64,000 bases of DNA from Streptomyces sp. NBC_01571 (GTDB lineage: Bacteria > Actinomycetota > Actinomycetes > Streptomycetales > Streptomycetaceae), in contig NZ_JAPEPZ010000001.1 in the NCBI RefSeq assembly GCF_026339875.1, forward strand, positions 9,424,001 through 9,488,000, read 5' to 3'. The notes beneath the pieces are model-generated. The model was not told the DNA's origin and did no database searches. It saw only the letters and a list, made by a program, of their open reading frames with translations. Positions 9,122-17,144 of this stretch are shown piece after piece. The first letter of the stretch is position 1. Every line of letters begins with the position of its first letter. The translations under genes were made by a program, and so were the position numbers.

Positions 9122-10576
9122 GCGCCCGCGATGCTCGTGCTCGGTCAGCGTGTGGAGTTCGGCCGGGCCCAGCGGGCGGTGCGCCTCGACGTACTCGCCG
9201 TGCGGCAGGCGTGTGATCACGCCGGTCGCACGGCCGTGCGCCACCAGTTCACGGTCCCGCTGCTGCAACCCCAGACACAGGCGGCGCGTCACCACGAGGA
9301 CGAGGACCGGGACGACGAACAGGGAGACCCGCACGGCCCAGGTCACGCTGTTGATGGACAGATGCAGTCGGGTCGCCACGATGTCGTTGCCGCCGCCCGC
9401 GAGCAGGATCAGATACACGCTGATCCACGCCGCCCCGATCGCCGTACGCACCGGCCGGTTGCGTGGACGGTCCAGGAGATGATGCTCGCGCCGGTCCCCC
9501 GTGAACCGGGCCTCGAGGAACGGGTAGACGCCGATGGCGACCAGGAGCAGCGGAAAGACCACGACGGGGATGAGCACGCCGAGCACCAGCGTGTGCCCCG
9601 CGACATGGACCTCCCAGCCCGGCATGACACGCACCAGGCCCTCGGCGAAGCCCAGGTACCAGTCCGGCTGGGCGCCCGTCGACACCTGGTCGGCGCGGTA
9701 GGGGCCGTACGCCCAGACCGGGTTGACGGTCGCGACCGCCGCGACCAGCGTGATCACCCCGGACACCAGGAAGAAGAAGCCGCCGGCCTTCGCCAGGTAC
9801 ACCGGCAGGAACGGCGTCCCCACGACGTTGCGTTCGGTCTTTCCCGGCCCCGCGAACTGGGTGTGCTTGTGGTACACGACGAGGATCAGATGCGCGACGA
9901 CGAGCGCCGCCATGATCCCCGGGATCAGCAGGACGTGCAGCGAGTAGAAGCGGGACACGATGTCATGGCCGGGGAACTCCCCGCCGAACAGGAAGAACGA
10001 CAGATAGGTGCCGACGACCGGCACCGACAGCAGCGCCCCGTCCACGAACCGCAGTCCCGTCCCGGACAGCAGGTCGTCAGGCAGCGAGTAGCCGAACAGG
10101 CCCTCGAACATGCCGAGGAGCAGCAGCGTCCAGCCGAACACCCAGTTCAGCTCACGGGGTTTGCGGAACGAACCCGTGAAGAAGTGCCGCATCATGTGCG
10201 TCAGCATCGCCGCCAGGAAGATCAGCGCGGCCCAGTGGTGGATCTGCCGGATCAGCAGCCCGCCGCGCACGTCGAAACTGATGGCGAGCGTGGACGCGTA
10301 CGCCTCCGACATGCGGATGCCGTTCAACGGGACGTAACCGCCGTGGTACGTCACCTCGTTCATGGACGGATGGAAGAACAGCGTCAGGTACACGCCGGTG
10401 AGGACGAGCACCACGAAGCTGTACAGGCAGATCTCGCCGAGCAGGAAGGACCAGTGGTCCGGGAAGACCTTGCGCAGATACCGCCTGCCGAGGGTGTGGA
10501 GGCCCAGACGGCCGTCGAACCAGTCGGCGAGGCGCTCGCCGGAGGACGTCCTCCCTGTGCTCCCGGTGTCCGTCAT
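9032..10576 (-). CDS. qcrB: Cytochrome b subunit of a bc complex (orphan QcrB paralogue)
   Basis: 514 residues, eight or nine membrane helices. Heme b ligands are visible as His pairs in RQIHHWAALIFLAAMLTHMMRH and in FYSLHVLLIPGIMAALVVAH. The C-terminal cytochrome b part (GAQPDWYLGFAEGLVRVMPGWE) matches actinobacterial QcrB. Neither Rieske (qcrA) nor cytochrome c (qcrC) genes lie beside it, so this is a paralogue outside the main operon, possibly exchanged into the bc complex under stress (inference). Its ATG overlaps the stop of the sigma factor gene (ATGA), showing translational coupling. The last 30 residues (about HEHRGRSDHRDLQ onward) are hydrophilic, have no obvious counterpart in the family and are encoded in the overlap with the GH2 gene. 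Confidence 0.88.
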   Translation of the reverse strand: MTDTGSTGRTSSGERLADWFDGRLGLHTLGRRYLRKVFPDHWSFLLGEICLYSFVVLVLTGVYLTLFFHPSMNEVTYHGGYVPLNGIRMSEAYASTLAISFDVRGGLLIRQIHHWAALIFLAAMLTHMMRHFFTGSFRKPRELNWVFGWTLLLLGMFEGLFGYSLPDDLLSGTGLRFVDGALLSVPVVGTYLSFFLFGGEFPGHDIVSRFYSLHVLLIPGIMAALVVAHLILVVYHKHTQFAGPGKTERNVVGTPFLPVYLAKAGGFFFLVSGVITLVAAVATVNPVWAYGPYRADQVSTGAQPDWYLGFAEGLVRVMPGWEVHVAGHTLVLGVLIPVVVFPLLLVAIGVYPFLEARFTGDRREHHLLDRPRNRPVRTAIGAAWISVYLILLAGGGNDIVATRLHLSINSVTWAVRVSLFVVPVLVLVVTRRLCLGLQQRDRELVAHGRATGVITRLPHGEYVEAHRPLGPAELHTLTEHEHRGRSDHRDLQPADAQPAVGGSRVPAGQEDPQP

Positions 10577-11508
10577 GCGCGTTCCTCCTCGGTCGCGTCG
10601 GTCTCGTCGGCCCGCCGTACGCGCGCCAGCTTCTCGGGGTTGGTGACGATGTAGACGTCGGACACCCGCTCGCCGTCCGGGGTGAGATCCATGACCATGA
10701 CCGCGTACGGCGACTCGCCCGCGAAGATCACCGCGGAGTCGTCGCCGTTGACCCGGCGGTAGCGGATGTCGAGGCCGGCGCCGCGCCGAGCCGCGTAACC
10801 GGCGAACAGCCGGGCCGCCTTGTCCCGGCCGCGCACCGGGCGCAGCCCCGCCGGCGCGTTGCCACCGCCGTCCGTCCACACGGTCACGTCCGGCGCGAGG
10901 ATCTCCATCAGCGCGGCGATGTCCCCGCCGAGCGCCGCTTCGACGAACCGCTCGGTCGCCTGGCGGCGGACACGGGGATGGGCCCGGTAGAGCGGCCGGC
11001 GGGCATGCACGTGTTCCCGCGCCCGGTGCGCGAGCTGACGCACCGCCGCCGGACTGCGGTCGATGACCTCCGCGATCTCGGTGTGCGCGTAGCCGAACAC
11101 CTCGTTGAGGACGAAGACCGCCCGCTCCAGCGGGGTGAGCGACTCGAGGACCACCAGCATCGCCAGTGACACCGACTCGGTGCGCAGGGTGCGGTCGGTC
11201 GAGTCGTCGGGGGCCGCTTCGTCGAGCAGCGGCTCCGGCAGCCAGGGCCCCACATACGTCTCGCGGCGCCTGGTGATCGCGGCGCGGCGCGCGAGCGCGT
11301 GGTTCACGGCGATCCGTACGAGGTAGGCGCGCGGGTTGGTGATCGCGTCCAGCGGTGCGCGCCGGGCGCGGCCCGTCCACGACAGCCAGGCCTCCTGGAG
11401 GACGTCCTCGGTGTCGGCGACGCTGCCGAGGATGTTGTAGACGATCGCGAAGAGCAGTTCGCGATGGTCGACGAACACCTGCGTGGCGCTTTCGGTCCGC
11501 TCGGACAT
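10573..11508 (-). CDS. ECF sigma factor of the ECF41 type with C-terminal SnoaL-like domain
   Basis: 311 residues. Sigma region 2 (LFAIVYNILGSVADTEDVLQEAWLSW, continuing past a 20-residue stretch) and region 4 (SLTPLERAVFVLNEVFGYAHTEIA) are followed by an NTF2/SnoaL-like domain. Three features known for the ECF41 group are present: WLPEPL in the linker (residues 89-94), DGGG (213-216) and NPEKL (290-294). In that group the C-terminal extension itself controls sigma activity, replacing a separate anti-sigma factor. ECF41 genes usually stand beside a carboxymuconolactone decarboxylase or oxidoreductase; here the coupled gene is cytochrome b. The ATG at 11508 has GGGAGGA six bases upstream. Confidence 0.9.
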   Translation of the reverse strand: MSERTESATQVFVDHRELLFAIVYNILGSVADTEDVLQEAWLSWTGRARRAPLDAITNPRAYLVRIAVNHALARRAAITRRRETYVGPWLPEPLLDEAAPDDSTDRTLRTESVSLAMLVVLESLTPLERAVFVLNEVFGYAHTEIAEVIDRSPAAVRQLAHRAREHVHARRPLYRAHPRVRRQATERFVEAALGGDIAALMEILAPDVTVWTDGGGNAPAGLRPVRGRDKAARLFAGYAARRGAGLDIRYRRVNGDDSAVIFAGESPYAVMVMDLTPDGERVSDVYIVTNPEKLARVRRADETDATEEERA

Positions 11509-11560
11509 GCCATTCCTCCCTGGGTGCGCTCACCACTGCGAGCCCCGGAGGGGGTCCGAA

Positions 11561-11567
11561 TGTGACA
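11561..11567 (-). promoter_or_regulatory. TGTCACA element upstream of the ECF41 gene (possible autoregulated -35)
   Basis: On the minus strand the heptamer TGTCACA ends 53 bases before the sigma start codon. From memory, ECF41 factors recognise promoters with TGTCACA at -35. I do not see a clean CGTC at the expected spacing (GGCT/GCTC is there), so the match is half a promoter only. Confidence 0.35.
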
Positions 11568-11690
11568 TCCGGAGGCCAAAGAGTGACGTACGTCTCACGA
11601 CGTCACGCGGTCCCGGCGCCGTGCCCTCTTGAACGCGAGTCCGATGCCCGCCACACACGGCACCCAACTCGGCACTAGGAGACAGACATC

Positions 11691-13304
11691 GTGTTCAAGA
11701 AATGGCACGGAAATCCCTGGGCGATCCTCTTCACGCTCTCCCTGGGCTTCTTCATGACCCTGCTCGACCTGACCATCGTCAACATCGCGATTCCCGACAT
11801 GGGACAGGACCTCGACGCCTCACTGGACGAGATCCTCTGGGTCGTCAACGCCTACACGCTCGCGCTGGCCGTGCTGCTCATCACCGCGGGCCGCCTCGGC
11901 GACCTGCGCGGCAAACGCGCCCTCTTCCTGGCCGGCGTCGCCCTGTTCACACTCGCCAGCCTCGCCTGCGGCCTCGCACGGGACCCGGCCCAGCTGATCG
12001 CGTTCCGGGCGGTCCAGGGCCTGGGCGCGGCGCTGCTCATGCCACAGACCCTCTCGATCATCGCGGAGGTGTTCCCGGCCGACCGGCGTGGTGCCGCGAT
12101 GGGTGTCTGGGGCGCGGTCGCGGGAATCTCCGGCGCGCTCGGCCCGATCGTCGGCGGCGCGCTGATCACGCACCTGGACTGGCGGTGGATCTTCTTCGTG
12201 AACCTGCCGCTGGGGGCGCTGGTACTGGTGCTCGCCGTGGCGATCATCCCGGCCTCGCGTCGCACGGTCCGCCACCGCTTCGACACCCCCGGCGTCCTGC
12301 TCGCCTCAAGTGCCCTGTTCTGCCTGGCCTTCGGGCTGACGGAGGGGCAGCGCTACGACTGGAACGGCTGGATCCTGGGCCTGTTCGGTGCCGCGGCGCT
12401 GCTCTTCGCCGGTTTCCTCGGCCACGAGCGCGGACGGCAGGGCGACGATCCGCTCGTCCCGTTCTCGCTCTTCAGGGACCGCAACTTCACCCTCATCAAC
12501 TTCGTCGGCGTCACGGTGTCCTTCGGCGTGATCGGGATGTTCCTGCCGCTGACGATCTACCTGCAGTCCGTCCTGGGCTTCAGCGCCCTCAAGTCCGGGC
12601 TCGTCCTGCTGCCGCTGGCCCTCGGCTCGTTCGTGACGGCGGGACCGGCCGGAGTCCTCGCGGACAAGGTCGGCGGCAAGTTCATCCTGATGACCGGGCT
12701 GCTCGCCTGGGCCGCTGCCCTGGTGTGGATCGTGGCCGCGGTGGACGTGGGGTCGAGCTGGACGGCGGTCGCCTTCCCGCTCCTGCTCGCGGGCCTGGGA
12801 GCCGGGTTCACCTTCGCGCCGATGGCCACCGAGGTCATGCGCAACGTGCCGGCGAGGCTTTCCGGAGCCGCGTCCGGCCTCAACAACGCGCTGCGGCAGG
12901 TCGGTTCGGTGCTCGCGGGTGCCGTCGTCGGCGCGGTGCTCCAGGCCCGGCTGGCATCCTCGCTCCCCGAGCAGGCCCAGCAGCGCGCCGGCCTGCTGCC
13001 CGCGGCCTACCGCGACGGTTTCGTCGGCGCCTTCTCCAAAGGGGAGGCCGACATCAACGCCGGGCAGTCGGCGCGGGTGCCGGACGGCGTCCCGCGCGAC
13101 GTCGCCGACCGCATGCGCGAACTGGGCGGCCAGGTCTTCGGCCATGGCTTCGTGCACGCGATGGGGCCCGCCGTCCTGGTCGCCGCCGCCGTGCTGCTGA
13201 CCGGCGCGCTCGCCTGCCTCGCCGTACGCCGTCACCGCGGCCCGTCGGCCAACCCGCACGCCCTGCCCGTGTACGAACCCCAACTGGAGGAAGCGGCCTC
13301 ATGA
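11691..13304 (+). CDS. DHA2-family (EmrB/QacA-type) MFS efflux transporter
   Basis: 537 residues with about 14 membrane segments. Start is a GTG at 11691 after AGGAGA. Helix 1 has FMTLLDLTIVNIAIPDM, the DHA2 hallmark. The loop 2-3 motif A is present as GRLGDLRGKR, and motif C-like Gly-rich helix 5 as AVAGISGALGPIVGGALI. Members export drugs and small antimicrobials by proton antiport; the substrate here is unknown. It is divergent from the ECF41 gene with 182 bp between starts and overlaps the next gene by four bases, so efflux pump and hemerythrin protein are made together. Confidence 0.9.
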   Translation: MFKKWHGNPWAILFTLSLGFFMTLLDLTIVNIAIPDMGQDLDASLDEILWVVNAYTLALAVLLITAGRLGDLRGKRALFLAGVALFTLASLACGLARDPAQLIAFRAVQGLGAALLMPQTLSIIAEVFPADRRGAAMGVWGAVAGISGALGPIVGGALITHLDWRWIFFVNLPLGALVLVLAVAIIPASRRTVRHRFDTPGVLLASSALFCLAFGLTEGQRYDWNGWILGLFGAAALLFAGFLGHERGRQGDDPLVPFSLFRDRNFTLINFVGVTVSFGVIGMFLPLTIYLQSVLGFSALKSGLVLLPLALGSFVTAGPAGVLADKVGGKFILMTGLLAWAAALVWIVAAVDVGSSWTAVAFPLLLAGLGAGFTFAPMATEVMRNVPARLSGAASGLNNALRQVGSVLAGAVVGAVLQARLASSLPEQAQQRAGLLPAAYRDGFVGAFSKGEADINAGQSARVPDGVPRDVADRMRELGGQVFGHGFVHAMGPAVLVAAAVLLTGALACLAVRRHRGPSANPHALPVYEPQLEEAAS

Positions 13305-13918
13305 CCACCGACACCATCGACCTCACCGTCATGTACGCGGCCCACGACGCCTTCCGGCGCGACCTGGAGCGCCTGGCCAAGGCGGCGGTGGACGGCACCG
13401 CGGCCTCTCCTGGAGTCCGCGCGGGCTGGGACAACTTCAAGCACCAGCTGCACATCCACCACACCGCGGAGGACAGCGACCTGTGGCCGCGTGTGGAGCG
13501 CGGGGCCACGGGCCGGCCCGGGGACGTCGCCCTGCTGGCCGCGATGGAGGCGGAGCACGCCGGTCTCGGCGCGCTGCTGACGGCCGTCGACACCGCGCTG
13601 CGTGACGGGTCGGCCGAACTTGCCTCGTGCGTACACGCGTTGGCCGCGGCTCTCGACGACCACCTCGCGCACGGGGAGGACAGCGCCCTTCCGCTCGTCC
13701 AGGAGGTACTGACGCCGGCGGACTGGGGCGCCTTCACCGGGCGGATCCGCGAGGCACAGGGGCTGCGCGGGGCCGCGGTCTTCGTGCCGTGGCTCGTCGA
13801 CGGAGCCCCGGCCGCCGACCGGGCCCGGTTCCTCGGTGCGCTGCCGCCGCCCGTGCGGGTCCTCAACCGGCTTTTCTGGGAAGCGGGTTACCGCAGGCGC
13901 GGTGTGTGGCGGGCCTGA
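13301..13918 (+). CDS. Hemerythrin/HHE-domain protein
   Basis: 205 residues. The ATG overlaps the MFS stop codon (ATGA). Helices carry the metal-ligand pattern of HHE proteins: MYAAHDAFRRDL (His), HQLHIHHTAEDSDLWP (H...HxxxE), MEAEHAGLGALL (His-Glu) and DDHLAHGEDSALP (HxxxE-type). The C-terminal 60 residues (AQGLRGAAVFVPWLVDGA, LNRLFWEAGYRRR) follow the form found in Streptomyces hemerythrin-domain proteins of unknown function. A diiron centre for O2 or redox sensing, or metal buffering, is plausible. Coupling to an efflux pump and nearness to an ECF sigma gene suggest a stress role; no direct evidence. Confidence 0.85.
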   Translation: MTTDTIDLTVMYAAHDAFRRDLERLAKAAVDGTAASPGVRAGWDNFKHQLHIHHTAEDSDLWPRVERGATGRPGDVALLAAMEAEHAGLGALLTAVDTALRDGSAELASCVHALAAALDDHLAHGEDSALPLVQEVLTPADWGAFTGRIREAQGLRGAAVFVPWLVDGAPAADRARFLGALPPPVRVLNRLFWEAGYRRRGVWRA

Positions 13919-13977
13919 ACCCGAGGCGCGCCCGGACGGGGCCTCGGCTCCGTCCGGCCGCGTGGGCCGTGGCCCGG

Positions 13978-14016
13978 GGCCGCCGGCCGAGGGCGGGAGG
14001 AACGGGGCCGGCGGCC
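13978..14016 (+). terminator. GC-rich hairpin downstream of the hemerythrin gene
   Basis: Arms GGCCGCCGGCC (13978-13988) and GGCCGGCGGCC (14006-14016) are exact complements around a 17-base loop, 60 bp after the stop codon. There is no T run, as is usual for terminators in this genus. Confidence 0.45.
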
Positions 14017-14481
14017 GGTTTCGCGCGGGAGAGCCGCCGTCCTGCGCTGGGCCTCCGAGAAGGGCCGGGTTCCAGTGGACCACCGGGTTCCGTGCGCCGG
14101 GAGCGTGCGACGGGCTCCGGCGCGAGCGCGCGGTTCACACGGGGCGCAAAGAAATTTCGAAAGCCGGTGCGAATAGGCCGAGTTGCCAGAGAATTTGACC
14201 ATCTTTCAAAGATGCGGATGTTGCTCAGGCGCCTTGTTGGTCATGAGTGTGTTGTGCGAGGGTGAACTTACTGCGCGTGGTCAATGGCCGGGTGTGAAAT
14301 CCGTGTTCGTCATTCCGGACCGCCTCCGAGTGCGAAAGGCTCCGGACGAAGGTCTTCGCCGACCTTCCCGCCCGGCTGTTCTCCCGGCGCATCGCCAGAA
14401 AGGTACGCACCGGGCAGGGCTGCTTTTCGGCGGCCGGAAATTGCCTGTGCGTCACCTTGCACCGTGGAAGGAACCCGCTTC
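14017..14481. other. Intergenic region with AT-richer promoter segment and a palindrome
   Basis: No gene is supported. The part from about 14145 to 14300 is clearly richer in A and T than its surroundings and probably holds the promoter of the lectin-domain gene. It contains TTGACC (14195-14200) directly followed by the perfect palindrome CATCTTTCAAAGATG (14200-14214), a candidate operator. Confidence 0.45.
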
Positions 14482-16506
14482 GTGCCCACCCCCCACCCCC
14501 CTCGTCCCGCCTATCCTCCCGGCGGCGCCTCCGGTGAATGCGACGAGAGTCTCGCCGCCCGGCTCAGAGGCCGACCGGAGGGCGGGGCCACGCAGTCCGT
14601 CGCCCTGCTGATGGCCCGGCACTGGCAGTCGACGTACGACTACTCGGTCATCTGCCTCGCCTCTTCGTCGCACGTCGCCTCAATGGTCGCCGCGACCTCC
14701 TTCCACTACGCGCTCGACTGCCTGATGCGCGGCGAGTCCGGAGCGGCCCTGCGGCCCCGGCTCCTGGTGACGGTGCGGGACACCGTCAAGGAATGGTCCG
14801 CGGAGGACCGGATATCCGGTGTTCTGCCGGACTTGGGGAAACCCGCCGGTGGCCGTGGTATGCGGGTGGCGGGACCCATGGCGGCCGAAAACCGGAAGCT
14901 CGCCGAGCGTTCCTTCCAGGCGCTCCCGGGTTCCGCCCAGTGCCTGCTCTGGCACACCGAGGTCGAGGCCGAGCCCATATCCGTACCGGCCGGTCTGTCG
15001 GGCATGGACATCCCCACCGCGACGGCCGCTCTGGAGCAGGCCCGCGAGCAATTCCGGCAGGGTTGTGTACGCGCCCATCGGGAACTCGCGCCGAGTGAGG
15101 AATGCGGTTTCTACAATCGGCTGCTGGATGTCCTGACGCGTCGCGGCGGTGCGCTGTCGTCGGACGTCCGGCACCATCTCGCGGGGTGCGCCCACTGCCG
15201 ACACACCGCGGAGCAACTTGGTTACTTTGAGGGCGAGTTGGGTGTCCTGCTCGCCGAAGCGGTGCTCGGCTGGGGCGCGCGGCGCTATCTCGACACCCGC
15301 TCGGGGGGCGCGCGGCAAGGAGTGCGCCCCCCGAGCGGGCCGGCGGTCGGGGGGCGCCTTTCGGATGATCCCGCCGTTCCAGGCGGCCCCCGAGGGGGCA
15401 GCGGTACCCGTGGTGGTGGCGGTGGTGCGGGAGGTCATGGAGGTCCGGGCGACGACGGAGGTCACGCGGGTGGCGGGGGGCCCGCGAGCGGCGGACGCCA
15501 TCGACTGCTGGCCAGGATCCCCGCGCCGGGCCGCCGGATCCCGACCGGACAGGCACGTTCCAAGGCCCTGCTCACGGGGGCGGGCACGGTCTCGGCCCTG
15601 CTGCTCGTGACCGTCCTCGCCGTGAGCGTGTCGTCCTCCGGCGGCGGCGGTGCCGACCCGGCCGCCTCCACGGGCGTCGGCAGCAGTCACACCGTGCCGG
15701 CCGCCCCGGGTTCCTCGCCCCCGACCTCGGCCGGACTGCCCGCCGGTACCGAGCGGACACGGCTGCGCAACCTCGCCGCCGACCTGTGCCTCGACATCAG
15801 GGGCGGCAGGACGACCTCCGGCGCGGAGACCGAGCTCGCCGTCTGCTCCTCCGCCCGGACCCAGCAGTGGTCGTACGAGGACGACGGGCTGCTGCGCAGT
15901 GTCGCCGACCCCGGAATGTGCCTGGACTCCGGGGCGGTCGACGGTGTCGTCGCGCTGAACCGCTGCGTCGGTTCCGGGGACGCGCACGGCGACGACGTCC
16001 GCTACGACCTCACCGTACGGGGCGAGTTGCTGCCTCGTGCGCGGAGCGGGCTCGCGGTCGCGCCCGGTTCCTCCGGCCCGGACGCCGTCGTCGTCGTCAA
16101 GGACCGGAGCGGTTCCGACGCGCAGCGCTGGCGCACCGATTCCTCGTCTGCCGCACCCCGGTCGTTGTCGATCGCGGGCACGGCGGGCGCGGCGGTCGCG
16201 TCAACGAGTCCCGTCACCGAGCGGGCGTCCGCCGACGGCACGACGAGAGGACAGCGAGACGGAGGGCCGGGCGACCCGCCCGGCGAGCGGCCGACGGGCG
16301 GTCCCGACACCCCGGACACGACCGCGACGGGCGGCCCCGACACCCCGGACACGACCGCGCCGGGCTGCCCCGACACCCCGGACACGACCGCGCCGGGCGG
16401 CCCCGAGGAACCCCGCGCGGTGAGCGTCGACGACCGCACACACCCGGAGCCCGTGCTGCCGCTGCCCGTAGGACTTCCTCCCGTGGCGGCCGAGACGGCC
16501 CTCTGA
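14482..16506 (+). CDS. Membrane protein: sigma-70-like N-terminus, HxxxCxxC motif, TM helix, ricin-type lectin domain
   Basis: 674 residues from a GTG at 14482, eight bases after GAAGGAA. Residues about 35-105 look like a degenerate sigma region 2 (TQSVALLMARHWQSTYDYSV) and 148-200 like region 4 (LPGSAQCLLWHTEVEAEPIS, then a helix ending LEQAREQFRQG), as in the Streptomyces sigma factors fused to their own anti-sigma. Residues 228-250 carry H232-xxx-C236-xx-C239, the zinc-binding anti-sigma signature. A Gly-rich linker (275-340) leads to one membrane helix (about 366-384), then a ricin B-like beta-trefoil (about 428-550; AADLCLDIRGGR, CLDSGAVDGVVALNRCVGSG) outside the cell, and a Pro/Thr/Asp repeat tail. 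It probably senses a surface sugar and signals inward; whether the sigma part still binds polymerase is open. Confidence 0.75.
   Translation: MPTPHPPRPAYPPGGASGECDESLAARLRGRPEGGATQSVALLMARHWQSTYDYSVICLASSSHVASMVAATSFHYALDCLMRGESGAALRPRLLVTVRDTVKEWSAEDRISGVLPDLGKPAGGRGMRVAGPMAAENRKLAERSFQALPGSAQCLLWHTEVEAEPISVPAGLSGMDIPTATAALEQAREQFRQGCVRAHRELAPSEECGFYNRLLDVLTRRGGALSSDVRHHLAGCAHCRHTAEQLGYFEGELGVLLAEAVLGWGARRYLDTRSGGARQGVRPPSGPAVGGRLSDDPAVPGGPRGGSGTRGGGGGAGGHGGPGDDGGHAGGGGPASGGRHRLLARIPAPGRRIPTGQARSKALLTGAGTVSALLLVTVLAVSVSSSGGGGADPAASTGVGSSHTVPAAPGSSPPTSAGLPAGTERTRLRNLAADLCLDIRGGRTTSGAETELAVCSSARTQQWSYEDDGLLRSVADPGMCLDSGAVDGVVALNRCVGSGDAHGDDVRYDLTVRGELLPRARSGLAVAPGSSGPDAVVVVKDRSGSDAQRWRTDSSSAAPRSLSIAGTAGAAVASTSPVTERASADGTTRGQRDGGPGDPPGERPTGGPDTPDTTATGGPDTPDTTAPGCPDTPDTTAPGGPEEPRAVSVDDRTHPEPVLPLPVGLPPVAAETAL
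16296..16407 (+). repeat. 33-bp tandem repeat inside the lectin-domain gene, 3.4 copies
   Basis: Three nearly identical 33-bp units start at 16296, 16329 and 16362, with a partial fourth at 16395. They encode PDTPDTTATGG, PDTPDTTAPGC and PDTPDTTAPGG-like units. The period is a multiple of three, so copy number can vary without a frameshift. A likely cell-wall spacer. Confidence 0.9.
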
Positions 16507-16573
16507 CGGAACGGCCCCCGGCCCCCCCGGCGCGCACGAGCAGTCGGGGGCCGGGCCCCGACGGGATCGGCCT

Positions 16574-17000
16574 GCGGGTGTCGATCGCCTTGCCCGACGG
16601 GATCGGCCTGCCGGGCTCGATCGGTTCGTCGGATGGGATCGGTCTGGCCGGGGGAGGTGTTCGCGATACGGGACCGTGTGGGCCGATGGTGGCGGGCCGG
16701 CCTGCGGGGACGGTGTACCCGATGGGGCCGGGCGACCCGGCTGGGGCGGTGCGCCTGCGGGCCCGGGTTCTCGACAGGATCGTCCCGCGGGTGTCGATCG
16801 CCTTGTGCGACGGGATCGGCTCGGCCGGCCGGACTCGATCGGATCGTCCGACGGGGTCGGTCTGGCCGAGGGGATGGGCTCGCGCGACGGGACCGAGTCG
16901 GCCGACCGTACCGGGCCGACCTGCGGTGCGCCCGATGGGGCCGGGGCACCCCGCTGGGGCGGTGCGCCCGACGTGACCGGGCGCCGCCAGGGACACCGGG
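16574..17000. repeat. Diverged 213-bp tandem duplication in a 638-bp non-coding gap
   Basis: Between the lectin-protein stop (16506) and the dehydrogenase stop (17145) no convincing gene is present. Block 16574-16650 recurs at 16787-16868 and block 16718-16757 recurs at 16931-16970. Both pairs are offset by 213 bases, so the whole segment is an old tandem duplication. Short GACGGGATCGG-like words recur throughout. A trace of a third copy (GATGGGGCCGGG) occurs at about 17033. Function unknown. Confidence 0.75.
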
Positions 17001-17144
17001 CGGCTTCGCGGGACAGTGCGCCCGGATGGGGCCGGGCCCCCTGCGGACCGGGGGCCTCGCGGGATTGGGCGGCCCCGCGACACCGGGCCGTGTCGCGGGG
17101 CCGGGTCCGGGACGGGGACCGGGCGTGGGGGCGGGCCGAGCCCG

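Noticed and set aside
11691..13304. The two MFS exporters as copies of one gene
   Set aside because: They share only family motifs; spacing, N- and C-termini and loop sequences differ along the whole length.
16296..16407. CRISPR-like array
   Set aside because: Units are contiguous with no spacers and lie in frame inside a gene; the same holds for the arrays at 24839, 37890 and 47228, which also lack spacers and cas genes.
16507..17144. Possible proline-rich repeat protein in the duplicated gap
   Set aside because: Several frames on both strands are open only because the sequence is GC-rich; none has a start with a ribosome site or Streptomyces-like codon use that I can see.
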